Of a stretch of DNA of 64,000 bases, positions 34,328-44,919 are shown piece by piece. The translations under genes were made by a program, and so were the position numbers. The DNA comes from Prosopocoilus inquinatus. Lineage: Eukaryota; Arthropoda; Insecta; Coleoptera; Lucanidae. Position 1 is the stretch's first letter, and every line of letters begins with the position of its first letter. The notes beneath the pieces were generated by a model. It was not told the origin of the DNA, did no database searches, and saw nothing but the letters and a program-made list of their open reading frames with translations. The stretch is from assembly GCA_036172665.1 (NCBI GenBank), contig CM069874.1, positions 26,433,946-26,497,945 on the forward strand. Reading direction: 5' to 3'.

Positions 34328-34342
34328 TACTAATTTTTAGAT
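34328..34342 (+). repeat. PLE1 target-site duplication, right
   Basis: tactaatttttagat, identical to 32077-32091. The same word recurs at 35136-35150 through the later tandem duplication. Confidence 0.85.
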
Positions 34343-34570
34343 GTAAATATTTAATAAACAACTGGAAGTTTCTAGTAGTTTGGTACCAAAATGAAAAGCG
34401 ATTAAAATTTTCAACCAACATCGCACCAGTTACGGATATAATGTGTCAAAATGTGCGAATTTCATTGGTTTAATATTTTATTCGCTATGCATGATTATCC
34501 GCGATCAATCAGTAGGACTGCGGCTTTAATTTCTAATTTATTCTCCCAGATCGCGTGAATTTGTTGTTCT

Positions 34571-34731
34571 CTTGATGATTCATGAAACTTGAATACTCAG
34601 GAGAAACCGATGCACAAGTCAGGTTCTTTTGAGATTTCCTGAGTATTAAAGTTAAAATTTGAAAGTGACATACAAATCAGTTTCTCGTGAGATTTCCTGA
34701 GTACTCAAGGTAGAATTTTCATGAATCATCA
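34571..34731. repeat. Small TIR element (duplicated at 35379-35539)
   Basis: TTGATGATTCATGAAAC at the left and TTTTCATGAATCATCAA at the right are inverted repeats, with further inverted similarity inward (ACTTGAATACTCAGGA versus TCCTGAGTACTCAAGGT). This looks like a MITE next to the LINE fragment. Confidence 0.5.
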
Positions 34732-34882
34732 ATAGAACTTTCATCTACCTTTCATCTACACTCTACTTCTTAAGAAGAATGTACAAGCTTTCAACTGAGG
34801 AACTTACCAGACAGCTTTATTTTACGCGATTTCATAGTGTAGCAACAACATATGGAATATTACTCTGGGGTATGTCACCAGA

Positions 34883-35069
34883 AGTAATAAATTAGAATTT
34901 AACGTTTATAGGAAATCTACTAATGTTAATAGATTCATTCCCGCGGATTCAAATCATTGCAAACAATATAAATTAGCGGCCTTAAATTTCTTAGTGCATA
35001 GGATGCTGACATTCCCTTTATCAACTGTTAATTATAGTAAAGAACTTCAAGAAATTATTAAAATCGCCA
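34883..35069 (+). pseudogene. PLE1 internal fragment at the duplication junction
   Basis: Copies 33366-33552 (offset 1517), that is, the NSNKLEFNVYRKSTNVNRF region of PLE1 and onward, then stops and is joined through two bases to the hammerhead 3' half at 35072. An AG shared by both sides marks the left joint. It represents a second, internally deleted PLE1 copy. Confidence 0.9.
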
Positions 35070-35071
35070 AC

Positions 35072-35692
35072 CGTTACCGAAATACGTATTCGCTTTCAGT
35101 GAATTAATGTGGTCGAGGGGTTTTCTCACTATTTATACTAATTTTTAGATGTAAATATTTAATAAACAACTGGAAGTTTCTAGTAGTTTGGTACCAAAAT
35201 GAAAAGCGATTAAAATTTTCAACCAACATCGCACCAGTTACGGATATAATGTGTCAAAATGTGCGAATTTCATTGGTTTAATATTTTATTCGCTATGCAT
35301 GATTATCCGCGATCAATCAGTAGGACTGCGGCTTTAATTTCTAATTTATTCTCCCAGATCGCGTGAATTTGTTGTTCTCTTGATGATTCATGAAACTTGA
35401 ATACTCAGGAGAAACCGATGCACAAGTCAGGTTCTTTTGAGATTTCCTGAGTATTAAAGTTAAAATTTGAAAGTGACATACAAATCAGTTTCTCGTGAGA
35501 TTTCCTGAGTACTCAAGGTAGAATTTTCATGAATCATCAATAGAACTTTCATCTACCTTTCATCTACACTCTACTTCTTAAGAAGAATGTACAAGCTTTC
35601 AACTGAGGAACTTACCAGACAGCTTTATTTTACGCGATTTCATAGTGTAGCAACAACATATGGAATATTACTCTGGGGTATGTCACCAGAAG
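35072..35692 (+). repeat. Tandem duplication, unit 2
   Basis: Second copy of 34264-34884. It starts with GTTACCGAAATACGTATTCG, so the hammerhead here lacks its CUGANGA half and stem II 5' strand. It continues uninterrupted into the LINE frame. Confidence 0.9.
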
Positions 35693-36142
35693 AACACAAA
35701 ATTTTTATGCTTCAAAAAAGAGCTGTGAGGATCATTCACAATCTTCGTCCAACAGACTCTTGTAGAGAAGTTTTTAGGAGAGCAAAGATACTTACTGTAC
35801 CATCAGCATATATATTAGCCAGTGTAAACTACATCCACAGCAACCAAGACAATTTTCCAAGAAATGCAAGGAATAAAGATGCATTTCTAGTGCCTTCCCA
35901 CCGTTTAAAACGTACGCAGCAGGGTCAAGAATACTGGGGTACAAAACTCTATGATAAACTACCAACGGAAATAACAAATAAATCACTCAGAGGTTTTGAA
36001 AAGACAGTAAAGACAATATTAATTAATCATAGTTGTTACACAATACAAGAATTTTTAAGTACAACAATTTAAGTTTGGTTAAAACATTGTAATTAATATT
36101 TTCTAGTTTCTTTCGCTTTTCACTTTTATTTTTTTTTAGTTG
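35573..36142 (+). pseudogene. CR1/Jockey-like LINE RT C-terminal domain and 3' UTR
   Basis: The frame (to the stop at 36072) encodes MYKLSTEELTRQLYFTRFHS, then YGILLWGMSPEEHKIFMLQK, RAVRIIHNLRP, and a C-terminal region with YNxLP-like YDKLPTEITNKSLRGFEKTV. These are the thumb and connection blocks downstream of the RT palm in LINE ORF2. The palm and endonuclease are missing, so it is 5'-truncated. A short 3' UTR follows. The first about 120 bp of this piece also occur at 34765-34884. Confidence 0.85.
35827..36142 (+). repeat. LINE 3'-end tandem duplication, unit 1
   Basis: Repeated at 36164-36479, offset 337 bp, with one change noticed (SLRG to SPRG in the protein). The units are separated by 21 bp (GTTTTATTCTATTTCTAAATA region). 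Confidence 0.9.
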
Positions 36143-36163
36143 TTTTATTCTATTTCTAAATAG

Positions 36164-36479
36164 AACTACATCCACAGCAACCAAGACAATTTTCCAAGAA
36201 ATGCAAGGAATAAAGATGCATTTCTAGTGCCTTCCCACCGTTTAAAACGTACGCAGCAGGGTCAAGAATACTGGGGTACAAAACTCTATGATAAACTACC
36301 AACGGAAATAACAAATAAATCACCCAGAGGTTTTGAAAAGACAGTAAAGACAATATTAATTAATCATAGTTGTTACACAATACAAGAATTTTTAAGTACA
36401 ACAATTTAAGTTTGGTTAAAACATTGTAATTAATATTTTCTAGTTTCTTTCGCTTTTCACTTTTATTTTTTTTTAGTTA
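36164..36479 (+). repeat. LINE 3'-end tandem duplication, unit 2
   Basis: Second copy of 35827-36142. It is followed by AATTCATGAATAAATATTAT and a short TTA repeat, probably the genuine LINE 3' terminus. Confidence 0.9.
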
Positions 36480-36509
36480 ATTCATGAATAAATATTATTA
36501 TTATTAATT

Positions 36510-39185
36510 TTCAATTACTCGAGGTACATCACATTTTATCTAGCAACTGTTTCAAAACAATCGCGAAACAAGACTTTGAAACAAAGTTGCGCGATTTTGT
36601 ATCCAAGTGTGTACTAGGGTTTACAGTGGTAACTAACTTCTTATTATCTTTTTGCGTTATTTTGTACTCGTGCAACATTTTTTAATTAGAAATGTTTCAC
36701 ATGTTTATGTCCGTGTTTATTGTTTTGATACAAATATGATAAATCATATTAATAGTTTTACCTGTATTTGTGTGTAGCTAACTCAAAATTTAGACGTGGT
36801 ACAATAAATTTCTTGACAGTTTTGAATTTAGCATTTCATATTTACTTCAAATTAAGTAGTTTTACAGTAGTTATAAAAAAAAGTTTAAAAATGTCGGGTA
36901 GTGAATTGTAAGCACCATTGCAGTATGGTACGCGCGTGCCATTTTCCCCTCACATACGTTCTCAAATTAAACAGAATGTCACATTCTGGCTTAGGTAAGG
37001 CTTCATCTCCCGTACATGATATCGACAAACAAGTGTTTGAAAAATTATGGCCACGGATAAGGTAGCTACAATATATTCAACTAGTATATACAAACTATCA
37101 AACTAGTCAAATTTTGTGATGCATTGAATATGTTTGCAATTGAATATGCATTCGGTGTGCAGCATTTCTGAGATCAATTCCTCGCGAGTACCTAGCTACT
37201 TGTTGAAACAAATTTATTCCTCCTGCCGGCGGAAGAAAATTTATGGGACATAAATTTCTTTCCGTGCAGACGAATAAATAACCTACGCACTGCATGATTC
37301 CATCAGCATAATATTAAAAGAAAACTGGGGCGACCGGAAAATTATGTTGGTCGTGTGTAAATTTTGTGGAAGACATGGCTTCATAACCTTGTATACGTTA
37401 AAATTTATGTTCACCCTTCACGATGTTGTTATAAAAAGTATGTAGGCGAATACCTAATCGGCCCTACAAAAAATTCTAAAATACTAACACATTTTACTAA
37501 ACGATAATGGCTGAACTAAAAATAAAATTTCGTATTGGCCTTGCCCTTTTTATTTTCTAATCTAGCCAGAGAAGTCAATAAAAGAGGGATTATTATTTCA
37601 TTTTTATATGTGTTCTCATTCGGTGTTTTTAACGCCCATTTGAGTCGGAAGTCATTCGGAATTCTCATTTACAGTTATGAGCGAACGTTGGAATAAACTG
37701 TAATCAAAACCTCCAGGAAACCAATTCGAGATTATCAAAGCACTCTGGGATTCTGCTGTAATATAAATTTAACTCAGGACTTCGGTACGTTTTTTTATAT
37801 TTTGATATGAAAATTGTGCAAGTCGCGCGAGTAAAAAGTATGTCTGCAAGAATGGAAACAAATCGTGCAGAAGTTTAAAGAGATTGTAAGTACTTTCTAT
37901 AGATGGATGTTCTTTTTGATATATTTATAAATGGCTGAGTTGACTTGTTAAAGGTTGGTCAAGTGTGAAGAGTTAATCGTACATTAACATAAATAAGGTT
38001 AATATAAAAATCAAAGCTTTTAAAGTAACAAAATATGCGTTTTCAAATTGAAAAATATAAGAATTACATTAAGTGGATTTAAAAGTGGCGTACGAAAGAA
38101 GAATTCTGAAAGGGGTGTGCATTGTTCAACTGAGGTCAGGAGTTAATCGAAGTTGCTATTGTTCATTTAAGACCTACATACAATGACTGATTAAACAAGG
38201 ACGCTTCTTTACAACCCTTGACTCTTTAATAGCCAACATTGAACGCTAGTAATAAATACACTTACAGCCTTTTCGATTCATTGATTTGGAACACTCTCAA
38301 CGTCATTGTCTTGATCGTAACGAAAACTTAGTTCATTCATTTAAGGTAAGAATATTAAGTTTACTGAATTTCGCTTTTCCCGAGCTTATAACGTTTTTGT
38401 ATACAGAAAATCCTTGTCAGTTAAAACAGGCAATTTTATTCTCATTTCGGAGCAAAGACGAAATTACGTTTTCGCCTAAAATATCGTCTCGTCGACGTGT
38501 CAGGCCCGAAATAAAATTTATTATTTCGCGTGATGCATAAGTTGATGAGGAACTGCTTCGTGCTTTGCATCAAAGTTCGTTTAAGGACGTCGTCGCGTTT
38601 TGAGTTGAGAGGACCTCTAATTCTCCGAGGTAATTGGAGGAAATTTGTCCGAAAACAAAGACTGTAAACTTAGTTGGCGTCGTTAAGTCCGCTTTATATA
38701 AACAAATTATTTGATAACTCTGTTAAAGTCAGGAACTGCTAAATAAGCACTTATAGTTCGGTTCGATTATTCACGATATGCAGGGATGGTGGTGTAAAAT
38801 TAGAGTGAGAACGAAGCTCTTTTGATGCAAGTAAAATTGCGACAAAAGTACTGAGAGACTAAATAAATTGCATGGAGTTGAATAAACAAACACAAATTTA
38901 TGATTGCACAAGTTTAAACATTTTCTAATCTGCAAATAAATTAATAAAATCAGTTGGTCTCATTGATCTTGCACAAGTACTTTTTGGTCACGATGTATCT
39001 GTTTATGCAGTGCCTTAGCCGTGCGAATTTAAATAATAATAAAAAATAATTAATCGAATTTTCTTATTTCTTAAAAAAAATAATGTGTTAAGATTTCAAG
39101 GGTTAAACTTCACTATAACTTAGCTATTTCTTTTTTATTTAGATATGAATTAAATATTTTCTTGGTCGCGGATAGTTAGACAGAA
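36510..39185. other. Unannotated DNA
   Basis: No gene recognised. 36515-36605 is the reverse-complement partner of the diffuse repeat near 30.7 kb. The remainder is AT-rich with small GC-richer patches. Confidence 0.35.
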
Positions 39186-39189
39186 GTGT

Positions 39190-39645
39190 AAAATGGTCTA
39201 AACATGTGGGTCGAGAAAATGAAAAATTATGAATTGCAGATAAATGCTCAAAAAGCAAAACATTAAGTAAAAATAAGCAACAACAAGAACCACCCTATAA
39301 TTTATAGTTTCCGCTGCCAAGGACACATTCTGGAATTCTAGATTGCGTATCAAACGTCATCACAAACGCTGGAAGAATTGACAAAAACATTGCTAACAAA
39401 ATTCATCGTTAACAAATCGACAAACCTACAGTATAATACAAGTTTTGAACAAAGCAGCAGAAATGAAGTATCTGTTTCAGAAAAATAATCGGACTGACAA
39501 AGTGATACCACACCAAAAATGGATACATAAAGAGAATGGAAAAATTTGGAGAAATATATGGACTATGGCTGAAAACAGTAATTCCTCAAAAAAATTAATT
39601 CAAAAACTAAATCGCTTCATCCAACAACATAATAAGGTATAAGAA
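39190..39645 (+). pseudogene. RTE-like LINE RT C-terminal relic
   Basis: Pieces in changing frames read LNMWVEKMKNYELQINAQKA (the RT block with N..KT), then VSNVITNAGRIDKNIANKIH, like the YLGS.I...GRI...I..RI block, and finally AAEMKYLFQKNNRTDKVI and IWRNIWTMAENSNSSKK, like the C-terminal KYLR...G.TR.D...N and H..RM blocks. At least two frameshifts and a deletion near 39290 are present. The family is likely RTE or a related LINE. Confidence 0.5.
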
Positions 39646-39649
39646 GAAG

Positions 39650-41640
39650 AGAAGAAGGAGCAGGAAAAAAAAAGGATATCTTAAACTATCAAATAATTGG
39701 AGACGTGTGAACGTGTCACATCCTGGTTCATGTTAAAACAAATAATATACTGATAATAAATCCTAGATAAGGAAAGAAAGAGTATGGTGCACAAGCGAGG
39801 CACATCTGTTACCAGTTCTGTCCAATTTCTCCTCGGACCCGCTTTGCTACATATTGTACATTGTTTCTATAAACTATCAGTATCTATTTCATTCGCTATT
39901 ACAAAAAAAAAACACCGAAATTGGCTTTGGCTGCAATACGTTTTTTTGGAACCAAGTCGTGGAGAACTGGTAACAGTTTTCGCTCATGCGTTGGATACGG
40001 CGTGCGCCATCCTCTCTTTTTTAAAAAAAGGTGTCAAGGAATAGAGGAAGTGACGTCGGTTGAAATGTGAACATAATGTAAAATAATAGGAGTAATACCA
40101 TCGATACTGAAAAAAATTAAACCATTACGGCTCTCATCATCACGTAGCAATTATGATGACTACTATTTTTCAATTTATAACTAGAATATAAAGTGTAAGT
40201 AAATTCAAATATTTTTTCTGAAGTTTGTCTATGTTCTTTGCTAATGCTGTATACCAACCAACACGTGTCAACTTCACAGAGAAAAAGTTATTGTTGAATA
40301 AACCACAATTGTGATTCTTGTACCAAGAATTAATTTGGTATCATATACAGGGTGCGTAAATAGTATTGCAATAAATGGGATTATGTAGAAACGGTTTGAT
40401 ATTTAGGTTTGACGCTTGATGGAGTTGAGCTGGGTTGATTTGCGTTAAATTATACATCAATACCCATGTTTTTGTATGAGTTTCATTTGTTTTCTGCGAC
40501 TGGTGTTTGTCAGAGGCATCCATTTTGAATTTTTTCAATAGCAAGTTTGGTGTCGCTTGGCAGGTAATTGATTTGGAAATACAATACGGTATATCAAAAC
40601 TTTGTTTCTTGCTTCACCTAAATTGGTGACCATCAGTGTTCCAACCATTCTGGTTAACAATGTGACAATGTGACGTTCCTTGTAGTTTTTATCATGCAGA
40701 AAAATCAAATACCTACCTAGCTTCTGCTATCATCTTACGGTGTTTCTCAGTCTTTTATTTACAGGCTATCACGACTGATCAAGTAGCCAATTCTGCAAAA
40801 TAAATTTTCTTTATTGTAACTATTTATTTCGCGCTCTAGAGCCACATATCAAATTCAAATAAAATAAGAAAAAATGCACGAGCACATTGTATTATTATTG
40901 GTGTTAACCACTTGAAGTAAGTAAGCAGGTACGTGCAGTAATAATAATAAATAGCACCTGCGGTACGTCATTAAGTATATCATTTAATTTTCACCCCAAT
41001 CGATAAGTATACACGTGAAAATAAGCGTCGTAAAATTACCTCGCGTGTTGTACTAAGTCTGTATATAGCATGTTCGTCGTAAATATGAGAAAGTTATGCA
41101 TTCGAAGTTTTTACCTCCTTTACTACGAGCGAAAAAGAAGTACTTTAGAACGAAATTGTTATACGGTGAACATTTTTAGTTACGTTAAATTACACGATAT
41201 TGCATCTGGACATGATAATTCTGCAACATGCTGATTTTGAACTTGGTATTGTTGTAGTTAGAGACTCGTAGTCATACGCTTATACCGGGTACCTAACTCT
41301 AAGCAGTCATACAACCCATACTTCGGCATCGATATAACAGCTTTATTGTATAAGTCATTATTAAAATAATTTGTAATTTAATCCTAATAGTCATCGGTAA
41401 CCTATGTATGTTGAAACTCCATTATACGATTACGAAATCCTGAATATAATGCAGTTTGAGGTGTAGGCTACTTTAATAAGAGATTTTGTTTGAAGATTTT
41501 TCAAATTCATGTGGTCGTGTGTCTGCTTTTGATATCTCTGACATTTAGATAACGTTAGAAAAAAATACCTTATTTGCCAGCCTCAATATTTACAGTAATG
41601 TTGTAATTTGTTGCAATTAAAATTTTAATAAAGTGAATTT
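39650..41640. other. Unannotated DNA
   Basis: No gene recognised. CTGTTACCAGTTCT (about 39808) and AGAACTGGTAACAG (about 39964) form a short inverted pair. TATACAGGGTGCG at about 40346 is another TACAGG-type MITE end without an obvious partner. Confidence 0.35.
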
Positions 41641-42339
41641 TAGATAGGGATGGCAACGATATATCGATTTATTGGAAATATCGGTTTATTCGCGAAAAAT
41701 ATCATAATTAATTGTTATTATTATTCAATATTTTGGTAAGAAAGTCGATATATTTTCGAAATAACCTTTCGATACATTTTGTTAGCTTGAGCAATTTTAA
41801 AGAACATTGAAATCTGTTACCGTTATCTATGGTGATGATACTGCTGATAAAGAAAACTACTTGAAATATTTCTTAATTTCTTCCCTTTTACGACTGCCCT
41901 GTAGTAAAGAAAATAAGTTAAGTTGAACTTTTGCACAAACCCACAACGAAGCATCCCCATAAAATCTATTTTTAAAGAAGTGTGTAAATCCTCGAACAAA
42001 TTACATCAATGCTTTTATAAACTAAACTGCCGACAAAGCTTTCTTCGTCATTCGTTGTTGTGACTTTCGGAAATAACGATTTCACTTCTGAAGTGCGATT
42101 TTGAAAATTTTTTTTTATTATGGCAAAAAACAATAAAGATTGAAAAAATAAAGTTGAAATTTAGACATTAAAATTGAAATTGATTTTATGGTTCAAGTTT
42201 GTGTGAATGTTTATTTACAGTAAGAAATAAGAAAGAAATTAAACTAAAGAACAGGTTCGAAAATGTCCAACAAAATAATTATTCTAACAGGTAGGGTAGG
42301 AAGAAAATGGATTTAACGTCCCAACCACAAAAAGTTTGT

Positions 42340-42388
42340 ATAAAAACTAAATACGTATTTCGCTATGCTACCATCTTCAGTAAAAGCC
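42340..42388 (-). ncRNA. Degenerate hammerhead motif H4' (left arm)
   Basis: On the minus strand CUGAAGA, GGUAGC-AUA-GC and GAAAUACGUAUUU are present, but stem II has lost several bases relative to the right arm, so it should be inactive. Confidence 0.5.
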
Positions 42389-42546
42389 TTCTTAATCTAA
42401 TTTTGACAATTATTCTCCGTAGACCGGAAAGTCTTTACAATATTAATTTTCTTTGTACTACATACCACAGCCTCCAAAACGTTTTAATATTGTAAAGACT
42501 TTCCGGTCTATGGAGAACAATTGTCAAAATTAGATTAAGAAGGCAT

Positions 42547-42587
42547 CTACTGAAGATGGCAGCATTGCTGCCGAAATACGTATTTAG
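42547..42587 (+). ncRNA. Hammerhead-ribozyme motif H4 (right arm)
   Basis: Stem I is CUA (42547-42549) with UAG (42585-42587). CUGAAGA is 42550-42556. U42557 is unpaired. Stem II is GGCAGC/GCUGCC with loop AUU. GAAA is 42573-42576. Palindromic AUACGUAU forms stem III. It closely resembles H3 in stem III but not in stem II. Confidence 0.65.
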
Positions 42588-43345
42588 TTTTCAAACAAAC
42601 TTTTTGTGCTTAGGAGGTTAAAACCATTTTCTTTGTACTACAAACCACGGTCTCCAATATATTCTAATAGGTAGGATAGGGTTTCTGTCGCGGGAATTCC
42701 CAGGAACGATTTCCCGGAAAATTTGCCATTTTTGCCATTGCCATTCCCGATCCCGGGAAATAACAGTCGGGTATTCCCGACTTGGCGAGAATGAAAATTT
42801 GGCTGCAGCAGTTTGGGCTTAGCGTGTTACGAGGATATGTAAGTAATATACGAAGAGGTATTCAAAAGAAACGGAACTTATGTTATGAAGAAGGGTGGAA
42901 TTCTTATGGTTGGATAAAGTACCCTACCGTATTACCAACCATACGTACGACGTACATTAAGTAAGTAAGCTAAGAGTATAGTTTGACGTAATTCAACCAG
43001 TTCCAGTTTCACAATTTTGCACTTTACAAAGGAAAACGATAGCCGATAAAAAAAAGTTTACGACCTTTTTTGAACGCGCCGCGGATGCGCTCGATTCAAT
43101 TAATCTCAGTTTTTTTACCGCAAATAAAGTAGGTATTGTTTTCTTTAATAGTATTGTGTAAAGTTCTACCAGGCTCTAGAAAAAGATAGATCAATGATAA
43201 GATTGGCTAATAATGTTAAAGGATTTCTCATTTCTATCTCTCATAACGTGAACTGTAAAATTTGTATAAATTGACTGTAGACGTTTTTGTGGCTTAATTA
43301 GGATATCTTTGTAAAAATACCGCTATAGACAATAGACGTTTATTT

Positions 43346-43565
43346 CAGTGGCGGCTCGTCGGGGTGGGCAAGATGGGCATTGTCCACCCTGGTCTACTGA
43401 AATTGCAGTTGTACTCTGTGACAGAGCTGTCCCGATATATAAATCTACACGTTTCGGACTTGAAGTCGGGACAGCCTCACAAACCAAATTTATTTGGAAA
43501 ATGCAGTCATCTTTCCCTATTGCAGTTTTTGCCTACCTGCAGTAAATCATCATGAGCCGCTACTG
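43346..43565. mobile_element. 220-bp hAT MITE, CAGTGGCGGCTC ends
   Basis: The ends CAGTGGCGGCTC and GAGCCGCTACTG are inverted with one mismatch. The flanks gtttattt (43338-43345) and gtttattc (43566-43573) make an 8-bp target duplication with one change. Both features are diagnostic for hAT. Overlapping short frames have no domain. Confidence 0.85.
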
Positions 43566-43734
43566 GTTTATTCATCGAGTTTTTGTAAAGGATTGTACGT
43601 CGATTTATCTTCTCATACTGCAATTTAAAAGAGAAACTGCGACTTGTAAACTGCATCTTACTATACTTAGTTAATGTATATGATTATTAATCTTACTTCT
43701 AGTTAACCTAATTGAGAGTAGTAGAAGAAAGGTT

Positions 43735-43840
43735 AATGAGCTCTAGAACCTGCACCTTTTTGCTAATTTAACCCTCTCTCTATCTCTTCAAATACAAAAG
43801 TTACCAATGATGCCCCTACGAAATCCGGGCATATTACATA
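43735..43840 (+). repeat. Dispersed repeat, copy 2 (partner at 11669)
   Basis: Shares GCACCTTTTTGCTAATTTAA, CTACGAAATCCGGGC and intervening bases with 11669-11775. Here it lies inside the CCCGGG-rich element. Confidence 0.65.
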
Positions 43841-43990
43841 AAATATTACAAAAAGTAAAATTTCCCGGGATCCCGGGATTACCGGGATCATGATTTTTAC
43901 AATCCCGATTCCCGGGATTGAAGAAAACCCGGGAAACTAGGACCCCTAGTACTGGGGTAACAAAATCGATTCTTTAGGCATTGCATGTAA

Positions 43991-44237
43991 TTTTTTTTTA
44001 TCTGTGGTGTTTGCCCAACGGGGTCCTAAGTCATAGACTTGTCAGGACCTCAGGAGCGGGGGTGTATTTTTGTGTGTGTAAAGTTTTCCATGGCTTTGTT
44101 AATTCTAAACTTTCTCGTCGTTAAAGGGGAAGCAGTGTAGAATTTTCTCCCCAACGACCCCCGAGAAATATCTCCAGCGGGTGCGAACCCACGACCCTAC
44201 GATTTCAAGGCCGGTCGCTTCCCACCGTTCAGGCGTT
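43991..44237 (-). mobile_element. tRNA-derived SINE
   Basis: Read on the minus strand, the head (44237 to about 44150) has a tRNA-like arrangement: an A-box-like TGGGAAGCGACCGG and a B box GGTTCGCAC with flanking GTGGG/CCCGC complementarity. A tRNA-unrelated body of about 150 nt follows, ending in an A-rich tail (GATAAAAAAAAATT). The length of about 245 bp fits a SINE. No certain target duplication was seen. The head is too diverged to name the tRNA. Confidence 0.55.
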
Positions 44238-44733
44238 GAATTTGAATTTAATTTTATAATCACGCTTAAGTGATAATCAAATATAAATAAATGTTGAAAA
44301 TGAACTCATATGCTAAACTATTTCACAGCAATGCCAGTTACTATAAATTTTGTAATAAAAAACGAAAATTTCTTATTTTATTGTATGGTGCGTTAATTTC
44401 TTGAAGCAGTATTTTGCCTTAGCGTGGTAGTAGAATTGTACTACCATATTACGTATTATTACTTCGTAATATGAATAAATTTTATTAGTTCTTATGATAT
44501 TCATTTTTGGGCAAGTATATGAAAATATAATCTGCCGTATTAATAAATTGAAATCTATTAAATCTGCTGGAACTTATTTTTATTTACCTTTTTTTAACAA
44601 TCAATTAAATATATCGATATATTTGTAACGATATATCGAATGCATCGATATATGGTCAACGACATATCATATCAGTCGATACAACGATATATAAATTTTT
44701 TAGTTGTAGATGTATATCCCAGTTCAGTTCTCT

Positions 44734-44915
44734 TCTTTGTTATGCCAGTCTTGAGTAATTCGCAACTTCTTTGTTATGGCAGTTTTGAGTAATTCGCAAC
44801 TTCTGTGCCTTCATATACCTATTATTATGTGGGAAAAATGAGAAGGTTTTTTGTTTCCACTCATATGAAAACAATGAATATTCGTTGTTAAAACAATGAA
44901 TATTCGTTGTTAATG
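44734..44915. repeat. Two short tandem duplications
   Basis: CTTCTTTGTTATGCCAGTCT with TGAGTAATTCGCAA is repeated directly at about 44734 and 44768. AAAACAATGAATATTCGTTG is repeated directly at about 44867-44910. Confidence 0.75.
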
Positions 44916-44919
44916 AAGA

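Larger units (their letters stand above)
34264..34884 (+). repeat. Tandem duplication, unit 1 (PLE1 tail, flank and LINE start)
   Basis: Matches 35072-35692 at a constant offset of 808 bp. It begins inside the stem II loop of the hammerhead and runs through the PLE1 end, the right target duplication, a small TIR element (34571-34731), and the first about 120 bp of a LINE C-terminal reading frame, ending at CACCAGAAG. Confidence 0.9.
42303..42632. repeat. Palindromic non-autonomous element with hammerheads at both ends
   Basis: The arms 42303-42440 and about 42495-42632 are inverted copies (for example TTTGACAATTATTCTCCGTA versus TATGGAGAACAATTGTCAAA). Each arm carries an outward-facing hammerhead 3' region with AAATACGTATTT. 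A further direct pair, TTTTCTTTGTACTACATACC (42449) and TTTTCTTTGTACTACAAACC (42630), and flanks ATTCTAACAGGTAGGGTAGG (42281) and ATTCTAATAGGTAGGATAGG (42661) suggest an LTR-like or target duplication. No coding region, so it is likely a PLE derivative. Confidence 0.65.
42677..43948. mobile_element. hAT-like non-autonomous element with CCCGGGAT subterminal repeats
   Basis: The left end TAGGGTTTCTGTCGCGGGAA and right end GGGAAACTAGGACCCCTA are loosely inverted. Both subterminal zones are packed with CCCGGG/GGGATTACCGGG words (42685-42780 and 43860-43935), a hAT-type pattern. No 8-bp target duplication was found and no transposase is encoded. It contains a second hAT MITE and the partner of the 11.7-kb repeat. 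Confidence 0.5.
41647..44700. mobile_element. Possible old hAT-like element with ATCGAT subterminal words, host of a nest
   Basis: The left part begins GGGATGGCAACGATATATCG and is dense in TATCGAT-type words (41655-41770). A similar dense patch, in a compatible position for the other end, lies at 44605-44700 (ACGATATATCGAATGCATCG). Between them sit a hammerhead palindrome, a CCCGGG-rich element, a MITE and a SINE. No transposase was recognised and no target duplication was confirmed, so this outermost layer is inferred. Confidence 0.35.
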
